Source: Caenorhabditis elegans (taxonomy: Eukaryota; Nematoda; Chromadorea; Rhabditida; Rhabditidae). From it: 64,000 bases of DNA. The translations under genes and the position numbers were made by a program. The notes below the pieces were generated by a model. The model was given only the letters and a program-made list of their open reading frames with translations, made no database searches and had not been told where the DNA came from. Positions 10,075 to 19,432 of this stretch are shown in pieces. The stretch lies in assembly GCF_000002985.6 (NCBI RefSeq), contig NC_003280.10, positions 620,001 through 684,000 of the forward strand, given 5' to 3'. The first letter of the stretch is position 1; each line of letters starts with the position of its first letter.

Positions 10075-11897
10075 ATGTTCGAATACTTATTAGCTTTACT
10101 ATTCGTCGTATTTGTGGCTCTAAAAATAATGTTCAGAATTCCAGTAAGTTCGTCAATTTCTTTAAAATGTGAATACTTTAGTTTTTGCAGAAAAAACCAT
10201 TCCGGCTAACACAATTACCGCACATCGCATTCAAAAATATAATCAATATTATGGATATTAATGGAGTGTAAGTCTATAACATTCTCTTAGCAAGGATAAC
10301 GAAACCTAAAAAATAAAAAAGAGTGCCGTAAAAAATGGACTTTTATACAGTTTTCTCCCTATTAATGTGTGCAGAAAACTGTAAAACAATGCGTGCATTT
10401 TTTTTTTCGACATTTTTTTATCATTTAGACAGTAGAAAAATGTATAAAAATTCATGCGTTTTTTAATAATGTTTCAACACACATGAATATGGGGAAAACC
10501 TGTTTAAAAATACTTTTTTTCTCCATTTTTCGTCATCACATGAATAAATAACCCCATTATCATTTTCTTCCATCGGAAATTAAAATTAAAGTGAACCAAA
10601 TTTTAGAATCAATCTGGCGAAGAGCTCAAGAAGTGTTCGATGCAAACTGAAACAAGCAAATCGTAAAATTTTCAAAATAATAATAGAATGCCACGAAGAC
10701 GTTTTTACCCATGAAGATTCAGGTATCTTGATTCGAAGAATAATAGTTCTAGAAAGTGAAGAAAGTATTCGATTTGTGTATTACTTTATGATGAAAGATG
10801 CACGAGAAAAAAATGTCGGCTGGTTCCTTTCATATGACGTCAATTTTTTGATCAATTGTTTTTGGCAAGTTTATGCATATTTAATTTTGTTTCAGATCGA
10901 ATTTAACTAGATCGGGGAGGCTGGGTTTCCTGGCTTGTTTCCGAAAAAATTCTAAAACAAAGATTTTAAAGTTTTTCAGCACGTTCTTCAAAAGAAAAAA
11001 CTAATTGCCGTGTTTGCCTTATAAAACTTCACAACAATTGACAGATCTTTTGGATTGCTTGCACAATTCTTTTTCAATAAATCATGTCGATTTGGCAATT
11101 GATCGGGATCTATTCTTCGGAGAATTTCGATCCGTGTTAAGCCACCCGTTAATTCGAAAATGCCATCATCTCAAAATTCTTGGAGATAATTCGTACATTA
11201 CGACAGAAGATATGGAATTTATTTTGAAGAATTTCGATTTGAAATATGAATTTCTGACTCGCTGTCTGCAAAAAACAATGATTGATTTTAAATTGGTAAG
11301 TGTTTGCTGAATTATGAGAACACATTTCAAATTTAAGTTGGTCAATCTTCCACGATTAGAGTTTTGGAAAGACTCAGATTTAACATTGGACCATTTAAAA
11401 ATGATGAATTGCAAAACGATTCGATTTGGTAAAAATGCAATCGTACCGAAACAACTGAACGACTACATTTTTCACTGGTTAGCCGGGAACTTGTCAAAAT
11501 TGAGAAGATTTCAAATGAAATGGTGGCTCGATAGTATTTGGATGGATGATATATTTGATGGATTACTGCATTCTGCATGGAATCCGAAACGACGGGCTAG
11601 AATCTTCTGGTTTGTTCAATTTTTGATTATATCACAAGTTAATTTTCTAGGCTAAACAAAGTCAGACCCGTTCAGCTTAATCATAGGCTTTTAGCCAAAA
11701 AAAAAAATTTTGACTAAAAATTAAGCCTCAAAACCAAAATTTCCAGCGATGATCTAGAAGAAGTGGATTGTTCAAAAGGACGAGATATCGAAAGAAGTGA
11801 TGGTCTACTTGCAACTATTTTAATTGAACCTAAAGTAATGTACTTTCTCGTTTGGCATGAGAGATTTCCGAGGAACTCTTCGAACACAGACAATTGA
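10075..11897 (+). pseudogene. F-box protein with FBA_2-type associated domain (fbxb-like), one apparent frameshift
   Basis: Exon 1 (10075-10143) encodes a hydrophobic start, MFEYLLALLFVVFVALKIMF. Exon 2 (10191-10267) and exon 3 (10607 to ~10869) give the F-box: PFRLTQLPHIAFKNIIN, then INLAKSSRSVRCKLKQ. The FBA_2 domain follows: INHVDLAIDRDLF, ITTEDMEFILKNF, then LTLDHLKMMNCKTIRFG and LNDYIFHWLAGNLSKL in 11335-11609. The last exon (11747-11897) ends IEPKVMYFLVWHERFP. F-box proteins recruit substrates to SCF ubiquitin ligases through SKP1; fbxb genes form a large, fast-evolving nematode family. A candidate intron 10870-10979 leads to an exon that hits TAA near 11019, while the FBA_2 frame is open only after 11005, so I infer one frameshift near 11005-11020. 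It is a young pseudogene, a sequencing error or an intron I could not place. The N-terminal membrane-like segment is unusual. Confidence 0.75.
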
Positions 11898-12474
11898 ACT
11901 CTGTACTTTTGTTTTATTGATTTTTTGCAATGTTCTGAAATTCAGTGTTTTCCTTTCCTAATATTTTTAAACGATTCGGAAAATGTTTTTATTTCTCAAA
12001 ACCCAAGAAATGCCAGACGACAAAACTTTATTTTTTATATTTCAGCAATACCGTAATACTAATGACAGTTTGAAAAAAGTAGTGAGGTCAAAAAATTTAT
12101 TTAATTTGAAAATTTAAATATCTTTTAAAAAACCAGAAATCAGCTTTTGCCAGTGCAAAACTAATAGAAGGCGTAATATTAATAGGAAAACTCTCTTTCG
12201 AGCAAATAATATTTTTGCTTGGAAAATGTTTTCCCAACAAAAAAACAACTTTATTGGGATTTTAAAGATTTAAAAAATTTTTTATGACGAATCAGTGTAT
12301 GACTAACTAAAAACATTGTTCATTGTCATGGGTCCAAGCACAACAATATTTATCAACTCAGACAAAAAAGGAAAACAATTTTCAGCGTGAAATTAGTTAT
12401 TTTGGACCAGCCGCTGACCGCGCCTACGGCGCGGGCAACGACTGGCACCATTAAAAGTATTTGACTCACATACA
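11898..12474. other. Downstream flank of the F-box gene, no gene seen
   Basis: A/T-rich sequence without a convincing exon. It holds a short GC-rich stretch CGCGCCTACGGCGCGGGC at 12419-12436 that can form a small hairpin. The minisatellite block begins right after it. Confidence 0.3.
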
Positions 12475-12862
12475 CTTCCAGAATTTTCTCGATTTTTCTA
12501 GAAAGTTCTGGAACATTCGAGAATTTTCTCGATTTTTCTAGAAAATTCTGGAACATTCCAGAATTTTCCCGATTTTTCTAGAAAATTCTGGAACATTCCA
12601 GAATTTTCCCGATTTTTCTAGAAAGTTCTGGAACATTCGAGAATTTTTTCGAGATTTCTAGAAAGTTCTGGAACATTCGAGAATTTTCTCGATTTTTCTA
12701 GAAAATTCTGGAACATTCCAGAATTTTCCCGATTTTTCTAGAAAGTTCTGGAACATTCGAGAATTTTCTCGATTTTTCTAGAAAATTCTGGAACATTCCA
12801 GAATTTTCCCGATTTTTCTAGAAAGTTCTGGAACATTCGAGAATTTTTTCGAAATTTCCAAA
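12475..12862. repeat. Minisatellite, 40-bp unit of alternating GAATTTTC and GAACATTC words, about 10 copies
   Basis: The unit is GAATTTTCTCGATTTTTCTA followed by GAAARTTCTGGAACATTCSA. Copies alternate slightly (TCTC or TCCC after GAATTTTC; AAG or AAA before TTCTGG), suggesting an 80-bp higher-order unit. A degenerate continuation is at 13560-13765. Internal short palindromes (TTCTAGAA) make it hairpin-prone. Confidence 0.95.
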
Positions 12863-13021
12863 AGATTCTAGATTTCCAGAATTTTAGAACCTTCAGAAAA
12901 TTTAAATTTCCCTCCAAAATTTTTTTCTCAGAAAATTTAAATTTCCCGCCAAAATATTTTTCACAGAAAATTTAAATTTCCCTCCAAAATATTTTTCACA
13001 GAAAATTTAAATTTCCCGTCA

Positions 13022-13545
13022 AAATTTTGGGTCTTACCACGGTGGGCCTCACCACGACGGGTCTCACCACGATGGGTCTCACCACGATGGGTCTCACCAC
13101 GATGGGTCTCACCACGATGGGTCTCACCTCGATGGGTCTCACCACGATGGGTCTCACCACGACGGGTCTCACCTCGATGGGTCTCACCACGATGGGTCAC
13201 ACCGCGGTGGGTCTCACCGCGATGGGTCTCACCACGATGGGTCTCATCACGATGGGTCTCACCACGATGGGTCTCACCACGATGGGTCTCACCACGATGG
13301 GTCTCACCACGATGGGTCTCACCTCGATGGGTCTCACCACGATGGGTCACACCGCGGTGGGTCTCACCGCGATGGGTCTCACCACGATGGGTCTCATCAC
13401 GATGGGTCTCACCACGATGGGTCTCACCACGACGGGTCTCACCGCGGTGGGTCTCGCCACGATGGGTCTTTCCACGATGGGTCTCACCACGATGGGTCTC
13501 GCCACGATGGGTTTCGCCACGATGGGTCTCGCCACGAAGATCTCG
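13022..13545. repeat. Minisatellite, 15-bp unit GGGTCTCACCACGAT, ~35 copies, with 150-bp higher-order repeat
   Basis: A 15-bp period is kept for over 500 bp, so all frames stay open and spurious Thr/Met/Gly/Leu or His/Arg/Gly/Glu ORFs arise. A distinctive variant string (GGGTCACACCGCGGTGGG, then a CGCGAT unit, then an ATCACGAT unit) occurs at 13184 and again at 13334, giving a 150-bp (10-unit) higher-order duplication. GC content is far above the flanks. Confidence 0.97.
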
Positions 13546-13559
13546 CAGCAACATTTTTT

Positions 13560-13768
13560 TAAATTTTTCAGAAGGTTCTAGAACAATCCAGAATTTTTTC
13601 GAATTTTCCAGAAGGTTCTGCAACATTCCAGAATTTTCTAGAATTTTCCAGAAGGTTCTAAAGCTTTTCAGAATTTTCCAGAAGGTTCTGGAACATTCTA
13701 GAATTTTCCAGAAATTCCCAGAAGGTTCTGGAACATTTCAGAATTTTCCCGAAGTTTCCAATTTCCCT
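13560..13768. repeat. Degenerate GAATTTTCCAGAAGGTTCTG tandem repeat
   Basis: About five diverged copies with a period of 30-40 bp, related to the 40-bp array at 12475-12862 and separated from it by the 15-bp array and by three short copies of GAAAATTTAAATTTCCC (12897-13018). The 15-bp array therefore appears to have expanded inside an older repeat tract. Confidence 0.8.
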
Positions 13769-13784
13769 TCCAAAGACGGAAAGC

Positions 13785-14010
13785 CAATTTTTCCCAAACT
13801 ACAGTAATCCTATAGTACTCCTACAGTACTCCTACAGTACTACAACAGTACCCCGACCATATCCCACTACTAACCCCAAATCTATATCTCTTCAAAAGAC
13901 TAAAACACAATTTTTCCTAAACTACAGTAATCCTACCGTACTCCTACAGTACTCCTACAGTACTACTACAGTACCCCGACCATATCCCACTACTAACCCC
14001 AAACTAATAT
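13785..14010. repeat. Two tandem copies of a ~125-bp CTACAGTACTCCTACAGTA repeat
   Basis: The first copy (~13785-13895) and second copy (~13910-14010) both read TTTTTCC(C/T)AAACTACAGTAA, then repeated CTCCTACAGTA words, then CCCCGACCATATCCCACTAC. The TACAGTA-type word repeat is common in Caenorhabditis genomes. Confidence 0.85.
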
Positions 14011-14817
14011 CCCTCCAACAGCCGAAAACGCCTTGCCTTTGTAAGCTATGACGTCATTTCTTAACAAACGGACACTATTTTTTTATATATAGGTAATGAT
14101 AATATCTTCTTTGGGTTTGATTTTTTTTTTGAATAAAATAGTGGGTCTCAATTAATAAATAAATATTGATGAATGTCACGTTGTCACGTGTATCAAAGTT
14201 ATCACAGACCAAGAAAATTATTACCGATAGTCAGAATTGTCTCGGCAACACTTGTTTTAACTCTAACTGCTAAGAGGAGCAAAATGGAGCTCCTTCAATC
14301 AATGGTCATTTTGATTATGCTCCTTCTGACGGTGTCTTTGTCGTTTGGAAAACGAGAGGGTGACAGTTTTGTGAAATATTGTCCCCTGGGACAATTTGCA
14401 TTTGCAATGCAAATCAAATCAGAAAAACAACCACAGCCACTTCTTGGTATGGCACTTTATTGTGAGAAAATCAGCACAATTTTAGGTTTGTTTGCTAGTT
14501 TCAAATTTGAATTGTCTCATTAGTTTTTTAGGCTTGGAAAATACCATCACCGACGATACTGTTCGTATTCAGTTCGATGAAAACGCTAAAGACTGGAATA
14601 CGCGTCTCCGTTGTCCCCATCAAAGCGGCATTATGGGAATTGATGTTAAATATGGAAAACATGGAGAATTCATTGAGTTAACTGTTTATTGTGGAGCACC
14701 ATTTGATTCAGAGCAGAATCGAACAACAATGAATGGAAAGTTTATTTATAGTTAGGCTGCGCTGCGCGGACGCTAATATATTTTCTTGGGTACTTTTATG
14801 TAGCAGCCGTCAACTAG

Positions 14818-16130
14818 TTAAAGGTGGAGTATAGTCAAAAAAAATTTTTGCTTTAAATGACAGAAAATATACCCAAATAACCGAATATACCTGTAAAAAA
14901 ATGTTAAAAAATTTCTAACAAGGGAAGTTTCTGAACTCGTTATCGGACTTCGTTACGCCACTATATACATTCGATAGATAATAGTTACAGATGATCACTC
15001 CAAAAAATTTAGCTGCTTCAGAGCAGGTTCGACCAAGTTACGACATTTTGAAAGTGCCAAAATACCCTTTTTAAAAATTCCAAAAAATTCAAAAAAAATT
15101 TTTTTTCTAAAAGTTGATAAAAAAATGTTTTCAAATAGTTGTAAATGATGGAAAAATCATACCATACAAGTTTCAGTTCATAATTCTCAAAAAAAACCCT
15201 TGAATTGATCTACATGAACATCTACTTTTTGGAAGTTTTCTCAAGATGTAGATTAATTTAAGGGTTTTTTTGAGAGTGATGGGCTAAAACTTGTATAATA
15301 TATGTTTTTCACTATTTTAAATCGATTACAACTATTTTTATCAACTTTCAGAAAAAAAATTTTTTCAGTGAAAATTTTCGATTTTTTTCAAAGGGGGTGC
15401 ATCAATGATTTTTTTTTCGGCATCTTCAAAGTGTCGTAACTTGGTCGAACCTGCTCTGAAGCAGCTAAATTTTTTGGAGTGATCATCTGTAACCATTCTC
15501 TATCGAATGTATATAGTGACGTAACGAAGTCCGATAACGAGTTCAGAACCTTCCCTTGTAAGGTTTTTATGATTTTTTTAATTTTTCAAAAATCAAAGAA
15601 ACGGCTGAATAAATTTGAATTCCCGCGCAAAGTGACGTCATTTTTGATATTTTTGCGTTTTCTGGCTAAATCCGTCGGTTTTTCTCAATTTTCTCTTCTT
15701 TATTTGATTTGAAACACCGTTTGTCAATTATTTAAAATAGTTATTTTGAAAAAAATTAATAATAAATATTAAATTGCGGATTTTAGGCCAATTTTGACAT
15801 TTCTGACAATTTCCTTAGGGTTATCAAGTTTTTTTTACGGAAAAGTGGTTAAATAATTGACAAACGTTGTTTCAAATCATAACATAGAAGAGAAAATTGA
15901 GAAAAACCGACGAATTTAACCAGAAAACGCGAAAATATCAAAAATGACGTCACTCATTTGCGCGGGAATTCAAATTTATTCAGCCGTTTCTTTGATTTTT
16001 GAAAAATTAAAAAAAAATCATAAAAAATTTAGAAATTTTTATAAAAAATTTTTACAGTTATATTCGGTTATTTGGGTATATTTTCTGTCATTTAAAGCAT
16101 AAAAATTGTTTGACTCTACTCCAACTTTAA
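14818..16130. mobile_element. 1.3-kb nested palindromic element in intron 2 of VMO-I locus 1
   Basis: Ends are TTAAAGGTGGAGTATAGTC and GACTCTACTCCAACTTTAA, inverted. Just inside, TGACAGAAAATATACCCAAA pairs with TTTGGGTATATTTTCTGTCA. Two further palindromes sit inside: 14918-15562 (arms carrying CTTCGTTACG / CGTAACGAAG and GATCACTCCAAAAAATTTAG) and 15563-16030 (arms carrying GACGTCA and CGGTTTTTCTCAATTTTCTC). It ends 6 bp before the acceptor of exon 3. It codes for nothing recognisable. Confidence 0.85.
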
Positions 16131-16309
16131 GTTTAGATGGTCTTCCTGGAGAAGGAGTTGTTCTGACCACTCGTTGTGATCAGGGCGAAGCTATGTGTGG
16201 ATTCAAGCATCTACACAACCAAGGGTACAAACCTTTATGTTGTCCATACTTCGATAACTACACAGTTGTTGGATATGAGTTTGATGTTATTTCTTTTATG
16301 AATAACACT

Positions 16310-16690
16310 CAGGGCTGTTTTTTTTGTTTTTTTGGTTTTTTTGGTTTTTTCGGGAAAAATGGATTTTTTGGTTTTTTTGGTTTTTTGAGACCAAAAAAAA
16401 ACAAAAAAAACCAAAAAATAAATTACAACACTGGTTCAGCAAAAAATAAACAAATAAGAACAAAAAACCTTCCGTTTGTTCAATTTTTAATATTTTATGA
16501 AGAATCAACAGAATATTTCATGAAAAATTTCGGTTTTGTACCGTTTGATATCAAACATTGAATCTTTTTTTGTTTTTTGGTTTTTTTGGTTTTTTTTGAA
16601 AAATTCGATTTTTTGTTTTTTGGTCCAGTTCGACCAAAAAATTTTTTGTTTTTTGTTTTTTACTCGAAAAATTTTTTTGCAACAGCCCTG
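16310..16690. mobile_element. hAT-like MITE (381 bp) with perfect 8-bp target duplication, inside a coding exon
   Basis: Terminal inverted repeats are CAGGGCTGTT and AACAGCCCTG. The flanking 8-mers are identical, ATAACACT at 16302-16309 and at 16691-16698, and 8-bp duplications are the hAT superfamily hallmark. The inside is T-rich/A-rich (repeated TTTTTTTGG, then CCAAAAAA) with no ORF of its own, so it is non-autonomous. Removing the element and one 8-mer restores the exon frame and a GATA|GTAAGT donor. Confidence 0.93.
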
Positions 16691-17428
16691 ATAACACTGA
16701 TAGTAAGTAAATACCTCAACAGACATTTTTCAAACTACCACTCCAGGTACTAAGTCACGTTTGTCGGAATACAATGTTCCATTGTCGTATGTCAAGGATA
16801 GCACGGTTTACAGAAAAATAAATGAAAAGGAGATGTCAGCTATTTCAAAAGGTTACTCACACAAATAATCATAGCACTAATGGTATTAATTGCTTCCAGG
16901 ATTTCTTAAAGCAATTGGAGATTCCGAATCGATGCTTGTTAATAAAATAAATTCTGATCCACGAATGGGAGATGACAAGTACACAGTTGTATCGTTTAAA
17001 GCAGAAATTGAAGAAGCATTTAAGAATTCCCGAAAAGTATGTTTCTATAATTTTAACAATATCAATTTTTTTTTAAATTTCTAGCAAAAGTTCTTTTACA
17101 ATACCGGACCGGACACTTCCACAAGTATTAATCAATTGACAATCTACGCAGGAGAGCATCGTGTTGGTTTGAAAAAATGTATTATGTTTGAAAATGGGCG
17201 TCAGGTTCCGAACACAAGCACTGGGGGTGGTTCTCAAAAACTTAACGTTTTTTTCGTTTTTTGCTTTGAATCTTTCTATGCTCTATATTCTTCGTTGGAC
17301 TGAATGAACTTCAAAATTCCGTAACTTTGCCAGTTTATTCATAGAGTTAGTTTAAACTTTATTCAACAAACTCAAGGTTCTCAAACAAATTAACAAAACA
17401 TTAAAATTTTTATTTAAATTTAAAACAA

Positions 17429-19432
17429 CTATTCGGGATTCCTGGCCTTCTTATAATCCACCATCATTTGCTTCATTTTCCGCAGCTCCACGAGCCAAAT
17501 ATCATTGTACTCCTTCACTGAATCAGCGGCCAGAAGATCCACAAAATATTCAGCGACAGTCATTTTTTTCGTTAAAAAATGTAGAATATATGTCAGCTTC
17601 TTGCTAACATCCGTGCATTTTTTGGCATTTAAGTCTTTGCTGTACGTGTCGGCCAGGATCCTTAGGTACTTGATGGCTTCTTCCGTTAAAAGTTCCGGAT
17701 TTTCGATAAGGAATTCTTTGACCATACGATCTCCACGGATCACCAGCTTGTTGTAGTTTTGAACGGCGAATTCTGTCTGAAATTTTTTTAAAGCAGCATT
17801 CGAGTTTCTACTTAATTTTGAACATTTTAAACCAAGTTTCACAAATCAAATTCCACCTCTAACGCAGTTTTCAGCCCGGTAGATCATGCTTGGCAAATTG
17901 GCTGAGTAGCGACTCTAGCCAAACTATTGTGATACGGAGTTTTGCCAAATTTAAAGATTTTGAACTAAACGGTGTCTGAATTTAAACTTAGAAGTACAGA
18001 AAAAGTAGCAATTTTGCAAAAATGTGTTTGAAGATTTTCAAATAAAAAAATTTTGGAAAAAAAAAATTGTTTTGGATATAATTCTTTAAATCAGAGTTTG
18101 GTCATTTTTTAAGATTTTGAGCTAAAAATTCTGGAGCAGGGGTAGTTTTACTCGTAGAATTTGAATTTAACAATTAAAATCAATTTTCTTACAAATTTCC
18201 CGATAAATCTCACCTTTTTCAAATTTTCCAACTGCTTCAGCTCCTCCAAAAACTGCCTAGAATCGACAGTACCTTGATTCAAATTAATTTTCTCTGGTTT
18301 CTCTCCTTTTGCCTGAGCTCTGCTCCTCATCCGGCTCTTAAAAGCTTTAACCTCATCCAGATTCTCAGAAACTTCGAATTTTTTGAAAAATTGCTTCTGA
18401 CCTGTGGCGGACGCCAGGAAAAGTTGAAAAACAACGCATTTTTCTGATAAAGCTGCCAATTTTTCTTCATTTTTGTCGATTGCTGAGCTAAGTGCTGCAA
18501 TTGTGAGCCAATTTACTGTGTGCTCCGCTGCCATATGTGGATGCTCCGTGAGAAATGGCTCAGTGCTACCTTGGAGCTCAGAGAGCTGCTCCAGTAGAGC
18601 GGAGTTGGTCTCGAAGTGGGAAAGCATGTCTTGGGACTGAAAATTTCCAAGTTTCAATAAATAATTTAGATTATTATATACGTTGAAAATTGCACCTGTT
18701 ACTAAAATTTTGGCTCAATATCTTTAAAATTTGCAAAGCTCCGTATCACAGAAGTGTAGCGAGAGTCGCTACTCAGCCAAATTGCCAAATTTAAGCTAGT
18801 GGGCTGAAAATTGCGACTCGTGAGTTATTTGACACGGAGAATTTGATAAAATTATTGAAAATATAGAAAAATTTAAAAAAAAATCACCTTTATATCCTCC
18901 AAAGTGCTAAAATTTCCAGTACCCTCATTCAGGAAACCAGCTTGAATACATTGCTTCCGTAGGATTTCTGGGGTCTGAAAATTGGAAGTTATTGTTAGAA
19001 ATGTATACGAAAATTAGTTTTTTATGAAGAAATACACTACATGTAAAAATAAATAAATATTTAAAAAAAAATTTTTTAAAAAGTTTTTTTTAATTTCAAA
19101 AAAAATCCTAAATTTTTTTTAATTCGAAAATTATTGAAAATCACCTCCGTAAAAACATTTTTTACAGCTTCATCAAATTGGGTCATTGAATTTTCCTGTA
19201 TAGCTCTCCGGAGAGCCTCCGGAAAAGTTTCCCACAATTCCTGAGCGCTGGGCTCTTTCTGAGCCTTCTTTTTGTTGCTTTTCTGAAAACATTTTTTTGG
19301 TATTTTGTGAGCAAAATTCAATATTTAATCAATCCAACAAAATTAGTTTTGAAACAAAAAAATTGAAAAAAAATCCTGATTTAAAAAAAAATCCATCAAA
19401 AAACTCACCGTATTCTGATTATTTGGAGCCAT
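17429..19432 (-). CDS. Cdc37-like protein with rearranged domain order
   Basis: Five exons, 19432-19409, 19282-19145, 18974-18888, 18636-18214 and 17776-17429, all in phase 0, total 339 residues. Residues ~25-75 (WETFPEALRRAIQEN, then TPEILRKQCIQAGFLNE) resemble the C-terminal Cdc37 segment (LPEELQ ... RCIDSGLW). Residues ~84-224 (FLTEHPHMAAEHTVNWLTI, then FKSRMRSRAQAKGEKP) resemble the central Hsp90-binding domain (HPHLVCEETANYLVIW ... AFKxRVRxRA). The last ~115 residues look like a second, weaker copy (FLIENPELLTEEAIKYLRI). Canonical Cdc37 is an Hsp90 co-chaperone that loads kinases; it starts with a kinase-binding MVDYSKWD-type N-terminus, which is absent here. Function is inferred from family only; kinase recruitment may be lost. 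Intron sizes and codon usage look normal, and there are no stops. Confidence 0.72.

Larger units (their letters stand above)
14284..17303 (+). pseudogene. VMO-I-domain secreted protein with C-terminal extension (locus 1), coding exon split by a MITE
   Basis: Reconstructed exons: 14284-14485, 14532-14750, 16137-16309 plus 16699-16702 (split by an inserted element), 16747-16851, 16900-17036, 17085-17303. Apart from the insertion all phases agree, for about 352 residues. A signal peptide (~1-22, LLLTVSLSFG) is followed by three VMO-I-type repeats with their Cys signatures: YCPLGQFAFAMQIKS ... LYCEK, RCPHQSGIMGIDVKY ... VYCGAP, RCDQGEAMCGFKH ... CCPYF. VMO-I is a beta-prism protein first described in the egg vitelline membrane outer layer. 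The following ~115-residue extension has the same exon sizes (105 and 137 nt) as locus 3 at 55.6 kb. The 389-nt insertion keeps the frame open only to a stop at 16561, before the extension, so a product would be truncated. There is no C-terminal membrane span, unlike locus 3. Confidence 0.8.

Noticed and set aside
12475-12862. Regular 40-bp repeats that might suggest a CRISPR-like array
   Set aside because: There are no unique spacers, the unit is a contiguous tandem repeat and the DNA is eukaryotic.
12961-13626. ORFs of repeating RGETH or TTMGL residues on both strands
   Set aside because: A 15-bp repeat without stops keeps all frames open. The non-repetitive ends are AT-rich and not gene-like.
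16106-16561. Reading the VMO-I exon through the hAT-like MITE as a genuine Phe/Gly-rich tail
   Set aside because: The flanking 8-bp duplications and inverted ends show that the tail is transposon sequence; removal restores the paralogue-like exon.
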